Origin: Pseudomonas sp. NFR16
Lineage (GTDB): Bacteria > Pseudomonadota > Gammaproteobacteria > Pseudomonadales > Pseudomonadaceae
Assembly (NCBI RefSeq): GCF_900108875.1
Contig: NZ_FNYJ01000001.1
Coordinates: forward strand, 1,283,258 to 1,347,257
Direction of reading: 5' to 3'
DNA: 64,000 bases
A program made the position numbers and the translations under genes. Of the stretch, positions 34,052 through 42,383 are shown piece after piece (positions within the stretch are counted from its first letter, which is position 1; the number at the start of each line of letters is the position of its first letter). The notes under the pieces are model-generated. The model did no database searches. It saw only the letters and a program-made list of their open reading frames with translations, and had not been told where the DNA came from.

Positions 34052-36628
34052 CTACGAGGCTGGTTCTCTGCATTGAATGGCCTGAGCGACCCTGGCAGCG
34101 ATGTCGGCACGACTGAATGGTTTGGCCAGGACCTCGAATCCATGCAGCTGCGCCGCCGTCTGCTGGGTGTAACCGGTGATGATCAGCACCGGCAAGTCGG
34201 GAAGGCGGGTGCGCAACTTAGTTGCCAGCTGCGCGCCGTTCTGGTCGGCCATCAACTGGTCGGTGACCAGAATGTCGGGGCTCAGCCCCGCCTCGACCAT
34301 GCGTACCGCCACCGACGCCGAGCTTGCCTCGGTCACCTGATACCCCAGATCGCGCAATTGCAGCGCAGTGGTGTAGCGGACCAGTTCTTCATCGTCGACA
34401 AGCAGAACGTGAAAAGGCTGAGCGGCGACCGGGACCGGCTCGGCTTCGCAAGACCGTCCTTCCCCCGCGTCGGCAGTCGATACGGGCAGCCACACATCGA
34501 CCTGCGTGCCGGTACCCGGGGCCGATTGAATGCTGAACCCGCCGCCCGATTGCAGCGCCAGCCCCTGCACCATCGACAACCCGAGGCCGGTCCCTTTGCC
34601 GACGCCCTTGGTCGAGTAAAAAGGCTCCACGCAGCGGCGCAGCACGGCTTCGTTCATCCCGCAGCCGTCATCGGCGACGCTCAGTCGCACGTAATTTCCC
34701 GCTGCCAGGCCGTGCGCCGAAGGCTCGGCGAAAGCCTGAGCGCAGGCAGTAATCCGCAGGCAGCCTTGTTCCTCAATGGCATCGCGCGCATTGACCGCCA
34801 GATTGAGGATGCCCAGCTCGAGCTGATGAGGATCGATGAACACCTTGGGCAGCGCCGGCGGGATGTCCACCACAACGCGGATCATGGGCCCCAGCGAACG
34901 CTGGATCAGCTCGCGCATGTCGTGGACCAGCAGGTCCAGCGCCACGGCTTGTGGCTTGAGCGTCTGCCGGCGGGCAAACGTCAGCAACCTGCCGACCAGA
35001 ATTCGCGCACGATCAGCGGCCTGCAGGGCGGCGCCGATCAACCGGCTCGAGCGCTCATTGACTTCCGGCTGGCGCCGCAGCAATTCGAGCGAGGTCATGA
35101 TGGGCGTCAGCAGATTATTGAAGTCATGGGCGATGCCGCCACCAAGCTGCCCGACCATCTCAGTCTTGCGCGACTCGTGCAGCAGTGACAGCGCCGCCTC
35201 TCGCTCCGCGACGATCGTCGCCACCCGCTGCTCCAGACTTTCGTTGAGTTCCATCAACTGCAACTCGGCACGCATGCGCGCACTGATGTCGACACAGACA
35301 AACAGCAGACCGCCGATGTTTCGCTGGTCATCGAGCAGCGGCGTGACGTGGGTCTGCACCCAGACCGCTGACCCGTTGGCGCGAACATGATGCTGGGTGA
35401 GCTCGAACGGGACTTGCGATTTCAGAAACTCGTCCTGATACAGAGCACCTGTCTGCAGGACACCGCGCTTCTGGATATCGCCGATCGAGCAGCCGAGCAT
35501 GGCCTCGCGCGCCAGGCCGACAATGTCGCAATAGCGATCGTTGACCTGCTGAAAAACACCCCGATGATCGCAAAGAGCAATGCCCGCGCCGGCTTGTTCG
35601 AAAATGGCGCCCAACTGCGCGGAGCTGGCACGCAGCGCAGCTTCCGAACGCGCATGGTTGATCCACAGCCAGCCCAGTTTTGCCGCTTCCTCGAGCAGAT
35701 GAATGTAGGGCTCGCTCAACGCCGTGCCACCATCGAACTGGACGATGAAAACCGCTGCCAGCCCGCCATGCCGGATCAGCGGAACGAGGATGGCGGTGCC
35801 ACCGCCCTGTGCTGCGTCGGCCCGGTCGGAGCGCGTCGATGCCTGGACATCGTTTTCAACCAGCACGGTCTCGCCTTGCTGCAGCAAGCGAAAGGTGCCA
35901 GCAGTCAGCGTGTGCTGGCGGGACACCGTGTTGGCCGCGCCCCGATAGCATTCACAGCGGATGTCGAGCACGCCCGGTTCATCGCTCATCTCACCAAAGC
36001 ACACGGTCGAAGCACCCAGCTCGCAGCCAAGCCGGGTCACCAGACGCGCCTCGATCCGCTGAGGCTCACGAATCGACGGCAGCTCGCGGCCGAGCTCGAC
36101 CAATAACGCCTGACGTCGCTCGAACAGGACCCGCTCGGTGGTCTCGGTCACCACGCACAACACGCCGCTGACCGGACCGTCCTCATCTTCATAGACGGCG
36201 GAATAGGAAACATCGAAATACACGGTCTCGCCGCGACCGTGGCGCTCGATATAGAACGGTCGGTCCTTGGCGGAAAACGTCTGACCGGTGTCTCGGACAC
36301 CGCGCAACAGCGGCTCCAGATCGTCCCAAAGCTCGCGCCAGTTCTCCACGGCAGGCCGGCCCAATGCGCGCGGGTGCTTGTCGCCGATGCTCGGCGCATA
36401 CGCGTCGTTGTACAGCGCGACGAACTCCGGCCCCCAGAACAGAACGATCTGCGCCTGGACGGGAAGAATCGTGCCCATCAACGCTTTCAGACTGGCCGAC
36501 CACTGCTGAGGAGCGCCCAGTGGCGAGCCGTCCATCTGGCCTGACTGAAGCAATGCGCCGACGTTTCCGCCGTTGGAGAGAAACCGCAGAGGGGCTGCGC
36601 TGAGCGCGGTCGTCGGTGGGTATTCCAT
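34052..36628 (-). CDS. Hybrid sensor histidine kinase (PAS/GAF, HisKA, HATPase, receiver)
   Basis: About 858 residues from MEYPPTTALSAAPLRFL; further in-frame codons upstream lack family match. Domains in order: PAS-like region (WSASLKALMGTILPVQAQIVLFWGPEFVALYNDAY, about 45-170), GAF-like region (about 185-325), PAS/PAC (AGIALCDHRGVFQQVNDRYCDIVG), HisKA with H-box GGIAHDFNNLLTPIM, HATPase (NLAVNARDAI, GKGTGLGLSMVQGL) and a C-terminal receiver (LLVDDEELVRYTT, phosphoacceptor Asp in ILVTDQLM, Lys in VLAKPFS). Cytosolic. The opening domain resembles that of bacterial stress and light-sensor kinases of this architecture. No partner regulator is adjacent. Confidence 0.92.
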   Translation of the reverse strand: MEYPPTTALSAAPLRFLSNGGNVGALLQSGQMDGSPLGAPQQWSASLKALMGTILPVQAQIVLFWGPEFVALYNDAYAPSIGDKHPRALGRPAVENWRELWDDLEPLLRGVRDTGQTFSAKDRPFYIERHGRGETVYFDVSYSAVYEDEDGPVSGVLCVVTETTERVLFERRQALLVELGRELPSIREPQRIEARLVTRLGCELGASTVCFGEMSDEPGVLDIRCECYRGAANTVSRQHTLTAGTFRLLQQGETVLVENDVQASTRSDRADAAQGGGTAILVPLIRHGGLAAVFIVQFDGGTALSEPYIHLLEEAAKLGWLWINHARSEAALRASSAQLGAIFEQAGAGIALCDHRGVFQQVNDRYCDIVGLAREAMLGCSIGDIQKRGVLQTGALYQDEFLKSQVPFELTQHHVRANGSAVWVQTHVTPLLDDQRNIGGLLFVCVDISARMRAELQLMELNESLEQRVATIVAEREAALSLLHESRKTEMVGQLGGGIAHDFNNLLTPIMTSLELLRRQPEVNERSSRLIGAALQAADRARILVGRLLTFARRQTLKPQAVALDLLVHDMRELIQRSLGPMIRVVVDIPPALPKVFIDPHQLELGILNLAVNARDAIEEQGCLRITACAQAFAEPSAHGLAAGNYVRLSVADDGCGMNEAVLRRCVEPFYSTKGVGKGTGLGLSMVQGLALQSGGGFSIQSAPGTGTQVDVWLPVSTADAGEGRSCEAEPVPVAAQPFHVLLVDDEELVRYTTALQLRDLGYQVTEASSASVAVRMVEAGLSPDILVTDQLMADQNGAQLATKLRTRLPDLPVLIITGYTQQTAAQLHGFEVLAKPFSRADIAARVAQAIQCREPAS

Positions 36629-36814
36629 GGTGCAGGCCTGACAAAAAAGGATCCGGTTTTTTCGCTGCCATGTTAGAGCAAAGGCCATGCGCGGATGTTC
36701 CTTGTCTGAGATCACCTCGTCAGCGTCGGTCGTCCCCTTGCCCGGGGCAACGCTTTGCAAGGTGCACAGACAAAGACGCGGCCTGACCGTTAATCCCTGA
36801 TCAGGCCCCGTGCA

Positions 36815-37039
36815 TCACTCTTCCTCTTTCACCGTCGCCACTTCGTCGGCGCGTACCTTCACGGTTTTGCCGCTGATGTCCTCGAATTCGTAAAAGCCAT
36901 CCTTGCTCTTGGTCTTCGGCGCATCCTTGGTCACATACTGCGTACCGTTCTGCAGCGTCACGACCGTTGCGGTCGAGCATCCCGCCAACAATGCACAGCA
37001 GACAAACGCTACCGGCAGTCCCACCCCTTTGATGTTCAT
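36815..37039 (-). CDS. YgdI/YgdR-family lipoprotein (first copy)
   Basis: 74 residues: lipobox LLAGC near residue 20, then the small beta domain of the YgdI/YgdR (DUF903) family, VVTLQNGTQYVTKDAPKTKSKDGFYEFEDISGKTVKVRADEVATVKE. The ATG has AGGAG six bases upstream and is preferred to a GTG two codons before it. Function unknown; family members sit in the envelope. A paralogue is found near 52.7 kb. Confidence 0.9.
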   Translation of the reverse strand: MNIKGVGLPVAFVCCALLAGCSTATVVTLQNGTQYVTKDAPKTKSKDGFYEFEDISGKTVKVRADEVATVKEEE

Positions 37040-37207
37040 GCGCACTCCTGAGTTTTCCGTTGATTGCGAACTGTTCCGCCAACAAGTGATCAGATCTGCT
37101 TGCCCGATAATCGTTCGCTGGGCCGATAATGATGGGAAGAATCAACGACTTGGCTAGCTTCTGGTTTTTGTCTGATCCGGTGTTGCGAAACGTCCTACAG
37201 TGAAATA

Positions 37208-37223
37208 CTGTATGCACATACAG
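37208..37223 (+). promoter_or_regulatory. LexA (SOS) box
   Basis: CTGTATGCACATACAG, a near-perfect CTG-N10-CAG palindrome matching the LexA operator of gamma-proteobacteria. It is 21 bases upstream of the DUF1654 start, where it would overlap or abut the promoter. Confidence 0.88.
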
Positions 37224-37244
37224 CAACAATAAGGGATCACACCT

Positions 37245-37487
37245 GTGTCAGACCATACCGCGTCCGCGCCTGACCATTATCAACGTATGGGCATCCGCAT
37301 TCAGAAAATCATCAACTCTCCCACCGCACAAAGAGCACGCTCCGCGCTGATCTTCCGGCTGGCAGATGAGCTGGAAGACGACTGGAATCAGTTGCTGGAG
37401 GAAATCGACGAGAACGACAACGTCACCCTCGCCTGGCGAGACGACGGCGGTGTCCAGGTGTTCTGGACCGTACCGCGAGAAGACTGA
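37245..37487 (+). CDS. DUF1654-family protein under LexA control
   Basis: An 80-residue acidic protein, MSDHTASAPDHYQRMGIRIQKIINSPTAQRARSALIFRLADELEDDWNQLLEEIDENDNVTLAWRDDGGVQVFWTVPRED, of the Pseudomonas DUF1654 family. The GTG start has AAGGGA 8 bases upstream. The SOS box directly before it implies induction by DNA damage. Helical core plus a short beta hairpin; no catalytic motif. Function unknown; a damage-response role is inferred from the operator only. Confidence 0.88.
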   Translation: MSDHTASAPDHYQRMGIRIQKIINSPTAQRARSALIFRLADELEDDWNQLLEEIDENDNVTLAWRDDGGVQVFWTVPRED

Positions 37488-37575
37488 ATACACCTGCGCT
37501 GATCGGCCGCTGATATGCAGGCTGGCCTTTCAGCGCAGCGCCTGCCTTTAACCCGATCCCCGTAGTTGGAAAACA

Positions 37576-38649
37576 ATGCTCAGATTTTTCGTTTCGATCC
37601 TGCTTGCCCTTTCTTTCCTGCAAAACGCCTGCGCCGACGTCACCATCGGCACCTGGAATCTGGAACACCTCAGCGTACGACCCAACAAGGATTTCCAAAG
37701 CATCGCCAAAGTGGCGCAGAAAGCCGACTTCCTCGCGGTTCAGGAATTGATGAGCGAAGAGGCACTGCAGGCCCTTGCCAAAGAGCTGGCCAAGCAAACC
37801 GGGAAACACTGGAGCGCGATAGCGTCCCATGCGGTTGGTCGATCTTCCTACAAGGAAATGTACGGATTCGTCTGGCGTGACGACGTCGTAGCTTACGAAG
37901 ACGGCGCCGTCACCTACTTGGACCGCAACGATACCTTCGAGCGCGAGCCCTACTCGGCGCGGTTCAGATCGCTCAAGGATGGCAGTACCTTCGTGGTAGC
38001 GACCGTGCACATTCTGTACGGCAAGAGTCAGTCCGATCGGGCATCGGAAATCGTCGCCTTGTCCAACTACTGGAACTGGCTGAAGGAGACCTATGCCGGC
38101 AACCCGCAGATCATGTTGATGGGCGACTTCAACACGCCACCCAACGCACCTGCGTGGAACAACCTCGACGCCAGCGCCCGGCCGCTGGTACTCGAGGGCG
38201 CCAGCACGTTGTCGGCGACCGACGGAAAATTTGCCAATCTGTATGACAACATCTTCGTCAGCAAAAACACGGCGATCCGCGTCAACAGTGTGAAGGTGTT
38301 CGATTATCCGCAGTTCCTGGGCCTCACCCATGCCAAGGGCCGCGACAGCGTATCGGACCACGCGCCGATCTTCCTCAGCGCAAGCCTGGGCGGTGGCAGC
38401 GGCTCGGCGGGGGCGTCAACCGCCGCGGCGCAAGCCCGGCCTGGCGCGGCGAATCCGATGAAACCGGCAGCCTCGACCGATGCAGTTGCCCATCTGGCTT
38501 CGGCCATCCGCGGCAACCGAAAGACGATGGTCTATCACCGACCTGACTGCCCGTCGTACAACGCGGTGGCCGAAAAAAACCGGGTTGAGTTCAACAGCGA
38601 AGCGGCCGCCGAGGCTCAGCATTATCGCCTGGCCGGAAATTGCCATTGA
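37576..38649 (+). CDS. Exported endonuclease/exonuclease/phosphatase-family protein with Cys/His tail domain
   Basis: 357 residues. Signal peptide through NACA (residue 20), then a DNase I-like fold: TIGTWNLEHL, DFLAVQELM (metal Glu), LMGDFNTPP and SVSDHAPIFL (catalytic Asp-His) are intact, so nuclease or phosphodiesterase activity in the periplasm or outside is likely. After an Ala-rich linker (about 275-305) a short domain GNRKTMVYHRPDCPSYNAV ... RLAGNCH resembles the Ada-type metal-binding module with its HRPDCPSY motif. It follows the SOS-box gene by 88 bases; whether it is co-transcribed is unclear. Confidence 0.85.
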   Translation: MLRFFVSILLALSFLQNACADVTIGTWNLEHLSVRPNKDFQSIAKVAQKADFLAVQELMSEEALQALAKELAKQTGKHWSAIASHAVGRSSYKEMYGFVWRDDVVAYEDGAVTYLDRNDTFEREPYSARFRSLKDGSTFVVATVHILYGKSQSDRASEIVALSNYWNWLKETYAGNPQIMLMGDFNTPPNAPAWNNLDASARPLVLEGASTLSATDGKFANLYDNIFVSKNTAIRVNSVKVFDYPQFLGLTHAKGRDSVSDHAPIFLSASLGGGSGSAGASTAAAQARPGAANPMKPAASTDAVAHLASAIRGNRKTMVYHRPDCPSYNAVAEKNRVEFNSEAAAEAQHYRLAGNCH

Positions 38650-38681
38650 GCGTGCCCTGACGCCATTTGCCCGTCACCCTA

Positions 38682-38708
38682 AAAGGCGGCTGCAAGACAG
38701 CCGCCTTT
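38682..38708. terminator. Bidirectional terminator between the nuclease gene and a convergent exported protein
   Basis: AAAGGCGGCTG (38682-38692), a five-base loop and CAGCCGCCTTT (38698-38708), with A and T ends that serve both convergent genes. Confidence 0.85.
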
Positions 38709-38724
38709 GCGTGAACAGGCCTGA

Positions 38725-39054
38725 CTATCTACGGGCCAGATCGTGCTGGATGCAGCCGTCATAATAGGTCTGCTTGACGGCAGCCGGTTTGAGCCTGGAC
38801 GTGCTTTTATAGGTCTGTTCGGTGATGCCCACCGCCATCTTGCGCATCCAGGGCTGGGAGAACTTTCGCGTCTGCAGCTTTTTACGTGCGCTGTACAGCG
38901 TGGTCCCGGACAATTTGGACTGCTGCGCCGCCCCTGCCATCCCCGCGCCCCATTTACACACCTGCAGGTCGTTCTTGCTGATGTCTCTGGCCTGAGCAGG
39001 CATCGCCAACGCTGCAAGCAACGATACTGTCAAAATCACACCCACTCTACGCAT
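38725..39054 (-). CDS. Small exported protein, unknown
   Basis: 109 residues with a signal peptide (MRRVGVILTVSLLAALAMPAQA) and a basic mature part with two cysteines (VCKWGAG, DGCIQHDLARR) and repeated KxxxTRKF/SRLKP-type basic stretches. Start chosen for GAGGGTGT upstream and the signal peptide. No family recognised. Confidence 0.7.
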   Translation of the reverse strand: MRRVGVILTVSLLAALAMPAQARDISKNDLQVCKWGAGMAGAAQQSKLSGTTLYSARKKLQTRKFSQPWMRKMAVGITEQTYKSTSRLKPAAVKQTYYDGCIQHDLARR

Positions 39055-39297
39055 ACACCCTCGTCCCGGAATCGCTTGAAAAAAGACAGGATTTTTCCAG
39101 AAATCGTTATGCGGGCGGGCCATCAATTTGACTTTTTTGCGCTCACGGCGGTATGGGCCACACCACTGCCGAGGCAGCAGGAAAACCAGCATTCAGCCAT
39201 CCAAAAGGATGACCTGACCTGTCGAAGTAAAAATGTGCGGAACGCCCGTCATCCAAACAGATACAGATCTACACCGCCCATCGGCAGGAGATTCAAA

Positions 39298-39435
39298 ATG
39301 CCATCTAAGGTGTGTAATTCTCCTGCGGTCAGTCGCTTTGCAGCCCTCGCAGACGACTTTTCTCAGGCAGAGAACGTTTCTCGATCCGAGGCCATGAAGT
39401 ATCGCCAAGCCGGTATCGATCTCGAAATGAAGTGA
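39298..39435 (+). CDS. Very small protein, 45 residues
   Basis: ATG preceded by GGCAGGAG with seven bases of spacing, a very good ribosome site. The product (MPSKVCNSPAVSRFAALADD..., ending GIDLEMK) is predominantly helical (FSQAENVSRSEAMKYRQAGIDLE). No family assignment. Confidence 0.6.
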   Translation: MPSKVCNSPAVSRFAALADDFSQAENVSRSEAMKYRQAGIDLEMK

Positions 39436-39532
39436 CAGCACCGCCGATGCATGCGGCGGTCAGGCTGTCAGGTACATAAAGGAAGTACTTAATTTCAGAG
39501 CGGCGCTCAGCACGCCACACGGGCCTACGACG

Positions 39533-39757
39533 ATGAATGACTCTAAGGATTTTGAAATTCATTACCAGTTTCACGGCGAACCGCGACATTTCTCACACCA
39601 GGCCAACCATCTCTGCGAGAGCCAGGCCCTGCATTTCGCGACCTTGCATGCAGGTGTGGGCACGCTGGACGGGAACATTTGTGCAGGGCCCCTAAGGCTT
39701 GCGATGTTGTATGCCGAAGGCCTTGGCGTGACCAAAGTGCAGTGGAAACGCACCTGA
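39533..39757 (+). CDS. Small Pseudomonas-type protein, 74 residues
   Basis: MNDSKDFEIHYQFHGEPRHF opens a compact alpha/beta protein with a central AlaHis-rich segment (ALHFATLHAGVG) and a C-terminal GVTKVQWKRT strand. It resembles the DUF6555-like small proteins of Pseudomonas, recalled from memory and not checked. Ribosome site weak. Confidence 0.6.
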   Translation: MNDSKDFEIHYQFHGEPRHFSHQANHLCESQALHFATLHAGVGTLDGNICAGPLRLAMLYAEGLGVTKVQWKRT

Positions 39758-39840
39758 CCGGACGAAAGACCAAACAAACCGCATATCCAGTGGTCGGAAT
39801 TTACAAGCAGCGCTCATCAAACCAGCAAAGCGAGGAAACC

Positions 39841-40095
39841 ATGACCATAGATAACGCGCTCAAAAAGGAAGTCCTGACCCGATTGCTGCATGCTCACCCC
39901 ACAGGTCTGGGCAAAGAGGTACTGGACAACTACCGGGGAGAAAACGCCGTTGCCGACACCCTTGAGCATTTGCAGCAGGCCGGTCTAATTCATGACGGCA
40001 GCGTGGACAGCCCCGCCAGAGGCGAGCGCCTTTTGAAGTATCCGATCAAGCTGAGCTCTGCCGGCGTCGAGGCGGCAAAACAGCTTCAGTCCTGA
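39841..40095 (+). CDS. Small protein with winged-helix-like pattern, 84 residues
   Basis: Starts at an ATG after GCGAGGAAACC. The sequence KKEVLTRLLHAHPTGLGKEVLDNYRGENAVADTLEHLQQAGLIHDGSVDSP followed by LSSAGVEAAKQL looks like a small winged-helix or MarR-like scaffold without the DNA-recognition basic residues being obvious. Followed by a strong terminator. No function assigned. Confidence 0.7.
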   Translation: MTIDNALKKEVLTRLLHAHPTGLGKEVLDNYRGENAVADTLEHLQQAGLIHDGSVDSPARGERLLKYPIKLSSAGVEAAKQLQS

Positions 40096-40110
40096 AACCC
40101 ACCCATGAAA

Positions 40111-40134
40111 AAACCGGCTCACGCCGGTTTTTTT
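40111..40134 (+). terminator. Intrinsic terminator after the 84-residue gene
   Basis: AAACCGGC, four-base loop, GCCGGTTT (40111-40118 with 40123-40130) and a T-run. Confidence 0.9.
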
Positions 40135-40298
40135 AAGTCTTCAGTAATGGTGTTGGTGTTCTCCCCAAGTGCTGCCGATCTGATCATCCTTGAGCCGGTC
40201 AGGTAGCAGCACTACAGGGGAACGGGAAGAAGACTACAAGCTCAGCAGATCCTTCGTCATCTCGATAATTGTGACTTGATTAGTCTGCGTACCGTGGC

Positions 40299-41084
40299 TT
40301 ACACCGCCGGGTAATCGCCCGTTCCATCCGGCCAGGGCGTGAGCAGCTCGAAACCGCTGTCAGTCACTGCGACCATGTGTTCCCACTGTGCTGACAGCGA
40401 CTGGTCGCGCGTCAGCACAGTCCAGCCGTCTTCCAGCACGTGGGTGCCCGGTTTGCCGGCGTTGATCATCGGCTCGATGGTGAACACCATACCCGTCTTG
40501 AGCCTCAGGCCTTTACCCGCCGCGCCGTAGTGCAGCACCTGAGGCTCCTCGTGATATTTGCGACCGATGCCATGCCCGCAGTACTCGCGCACGACGCTGA
40601 AGCCTTCGCGGTAGGCGACGGTCTGAATGGCATTGCCAATATCACCCAGCGTGGCGCCAGGCTTGACCGCGTGAATGCCAGCCAGCGTGGCTTCGTAGGT
40701 TGTCTCCACCAAACGCCGGGCCAGCGGGCTGACCTCTCCCACGTAATACATGCGACTGGTGTCGCCGTACCAGCCATCCTTGATGACCGCCACGTCGATA
40801 TTGACGATGTCGCCTTCCTTGAGGATATCGTCGGGCGACGGAATGCCATGACACACCACGGTGTTCGGCGAGATGCAGGTGGTTTTGGTGAATCCGTGAT
40901 AACCGACATTGGCCGGGATGACCTTAAGCTCATTCACAATGTAGTCATTACAGATGTCATCCAGCGCTTCGGTGCTGATGCCGGGCTTGACGTAGGGTGC
41001 AATCATCGCCAGAACGTCGGCCGCCAGCCGCCCCGCTATCCGCAGCCCGACCAGATCGGCTTCACTTTTTATGCTGATGCTCAT
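40299..41084 (-). CDS. map: Type I methionine aminopeptidase, second-copy type
   Basis: A 261-residue metalloprotease removing initiator Met. Metal ligands are intact: D in VNIDVAVIKDGWYGDTS, H in GHGIGRKYHEEPQV, E in FTIEPMI and E in WEHMVAVT; the substrate His in GYHGFTKTTCISPN is present. It overlaps by four bases the upstream ParD-like gene, an arrangement shared by toxin-antitoxin-style pairs. The housekeeping map of proteobacteria normally sits near rpsB, so this is probably an additional copy. Confidence 0.94.
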   Translation of the reverse strand: MSISIKSEADLVGLRIAGRLAADVLAMIAPYVKPGISTEALDDICNDYIVNELKVIPANVGYHGFTKTTCISPNTVVCHGIPSPDDILKEGDIVNIDVAVIKDGWYGDTSRMYYVGEVSPLARRLVETTYEATLAGIHAVKPGATLGDIGNAIQTVAYREGFSVVREYCGHGIGRKYHEEPQVLHYGAAGKGLRLKTGMVFTIEPMINAGKPGTHVLEDGWTVLTRDQSLSAQWEHMVAVTDSGFELLTPWPDGTGDYPAV

Positions 41085-41335
41085 TGACAGGCTGCTCCGA
41101 CGTGAGTTTGGACCAGGACCAGGTCGCTGGACTGAATACTCAGAACCGTCCCGCCTGACGTTTCGGCCCGAATCAGCAACTGACAGATCTCGCTGTAGTT
41201 CAAACCAGGATTCAACTCAGCAAGCATGCCAACCCGCATCCAGTGCTCCGCCTGTGCATTGATGGAGCGACTGAGCGCTGCGCTGGCGCAGCGAATGTTT
41301 GCGTGCATCTGTTCGGAAATTTTCACCAGTCCCAT
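41081..41335 (-). CDS. ParD-like antitoxin-family protein
   Basis: 84 residues starting MGLVKISEQMHANIRCASAALSRSINAQAEHWMRVGMLAELNPGLNYSEICQLLIRA, matching the ParD-like family (ribbon-helix-helix type). The ATG has GAGGGA upstream. It overlaps the methionine aminopeptidase start. Instead of a ParE toxin the partner is the peptidase. A 28-base operator dyad lies 18 bases upstream, fitting autoregulation. Confidence 0.82.
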   Translation of the reverse strand: MGLVKISEQMHANIRCASAALSRSINAQAEHWMRVGMLAELNPGLNYSEICQLLIRAETSGGTVLSIQSSDLVLVQTHVGAACQ

Positions 41336-41352
41336 TTGCCGTCCCTCGATTG

Positions 41353-41380
41353 ATATACGAATCATATATGTTCCGTATAT
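41353..41380 (-). promoter_or_regulatory. 28-base operator dyad upstream of the ParD-like gene
   Basis: ATATACG (41353-41359) and CGTATAT (41374-41380) are exact complements, and the centre CATATATG (41363-41370) is itself a palindrome on the same axis; 12 of 14 pairs match. Placement just before the ParD-like gene suggests autorepression by that protein or by the XRE protein encoded upstream. Confidence 0.75.
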
Positions 41381-41405
41381 TCAACCGCAACGTCGGCGGA
41401 TCGCG

Positions 41406-41756
41406 TCACGCGTCTGGTCGGCCACCGAATTCAGTTGCGCATTCCGACAATGAGGTAGCCAGCTGCGATATTGCCTCCTGGTCGTTTTCGTTCAGCGCAC
41501 GGTAATGGGTGATGATTGCGCGCTCGGCGTCATTCAGAGTGTCTGTCGAAATAGGTGTTCGCTTTCCCGAAAGGACATACAGGACATCGACGCCCTTCTT
41601 GCCCAGAGCCGCGAGATAATCCGAACGGGGAATGCGCTCTCCGCTCTCGTACTTGCCCTGCGCGTTGGCTTCCACGCCACCGATTGCGCCAAACTCCTGT
41701 TGCGACAGCCCGAGGCTCTTACGCTCTTCCTTCAAGCGTGAACCGAGATCTTTCAT
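41406..41756 (-). CDS. XRE-family transcriptional regulator
   Basis: About 116 residues: an N-terminal HTH (LGSRLKEERKSLGLSQQEFGAIGGVEANAQGKYESGERIPRSDYLAALGKKGVDVLYVLSGK) and a short helical tail. Start placed at the ATG with GAGG nine bases upstream rather than one six codons earlier that lacks a ribosome site. Same strand and immediately upstream of the ParD-like/aminopeptidase pair, so it may be part of one unit, though the strong dyad between them suggests a separate promoter. Confidence 0.88.
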   Translation of the reverse strand: MKDLGSRLKEERKSLGLSQQEFGAIGGVEANAQGKYESGERIPRSDYLAALGKKGVDVLYVLSGKRTPISTDTLNDAERAIITHYRALNENDQEAISQLATSLSECATEFGGRPDA

Positions 41757-41949
41757 AAATTTGCGCCTCGACATTGACTATGTCTAAAGCAAGACCCCAT
41801 TGGTCTGAGGGAGTTGCGCCAAACTCAACGTTTGTTCAAGCTTCCGGTTTCTCGGCCTGAGGAATGTGGCAGACGGCCGATGGGTTCGGATGGAGCGCGT
41901 GCCATTTCAAACGGCACCCCGATTTCTGCAGTTCGGAGAACCAGACGTG

Positions 41950-42099
41950 ATGACATTTTTGCTGGGTTGGTGCGCCCTGTCGGCGGTGGGCACCTTGATT
42001 GCGCTCAGTCTGATCCGCGTCGGTAAACGGCGGCAGCCTGAAGCCGATCAGACCGCGCAGCCCCAGGTCGTCGTTGCAGCGACGCGATACAAGCGTTGA
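41950..42099 (+). CDS. Small single-pass membrane protein
   Basis: About 49 residues: MTFLLGWCALSAVGTLIALSLIRVGKRRQPEADQ... with one transmembrane helix followed by a basic stop-transfer and a hydrophilic tail. GGAG lies 11 bases before the ATG; an overlapping GTG one codon earlier is an alternative start. No function assigned. Confidence 0.5.
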   Translation: MTFLLGWCALSAVGTLIALSLIRVGKRRQPEADQTAQPQVVVAATRYKR

Positions 42100-42147
42100 T
42101 TACCCTTGTTTACCCGCCGCAACCCTGTAGCTGCGAAATGACAGGAT

Positions 42148-42360
42148 TCATTTCCCCGCCAGGTGCGCATGCTCGACAGATTGACCGACTACATCCGGGA
42201 CAAATGCCATGTCGTGTGCGAAAGCATTGAACTGACGCAGACCGGCGGCCAGGGCGAGAAAATCCTCGCGCTGCATCTCGTTGCCCCAGACGCTGCTGAA
42301 AGTCGGCTCGGCCGCAGGCGTAGAGAATGCGGTGGCGGTAGTGGCTTGATGAATGGACAT
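42148..42360 (-). CDS. Small protein under a LexA box, 70 residues
   Basis: MSIHQATTATAFSTPAAEPTFSSVWGNEMQREDFLALAAGLRQFNAFAHDMAFVPDVVGQSVEHAHLAGK: a disordered Thr/Ala-rich start and a helical second half. Ribosome site GAGGA. The LexA box 24 bases upstream implies SOS induction. No recognised domain; such small SOS-controlled genes of unknown function are worth attention. Confidence 0.7.
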   Translation of the reverse strand: MSIHQATTATAFSTPAAEPTFSSVWGNEMQREDFLALAAGLRQFNAFAHDMAFVPDVVGQSVEHAHLAGK

Positions 42361-42383
42361 GTTCGATCCTCGCTCGCTGAATA

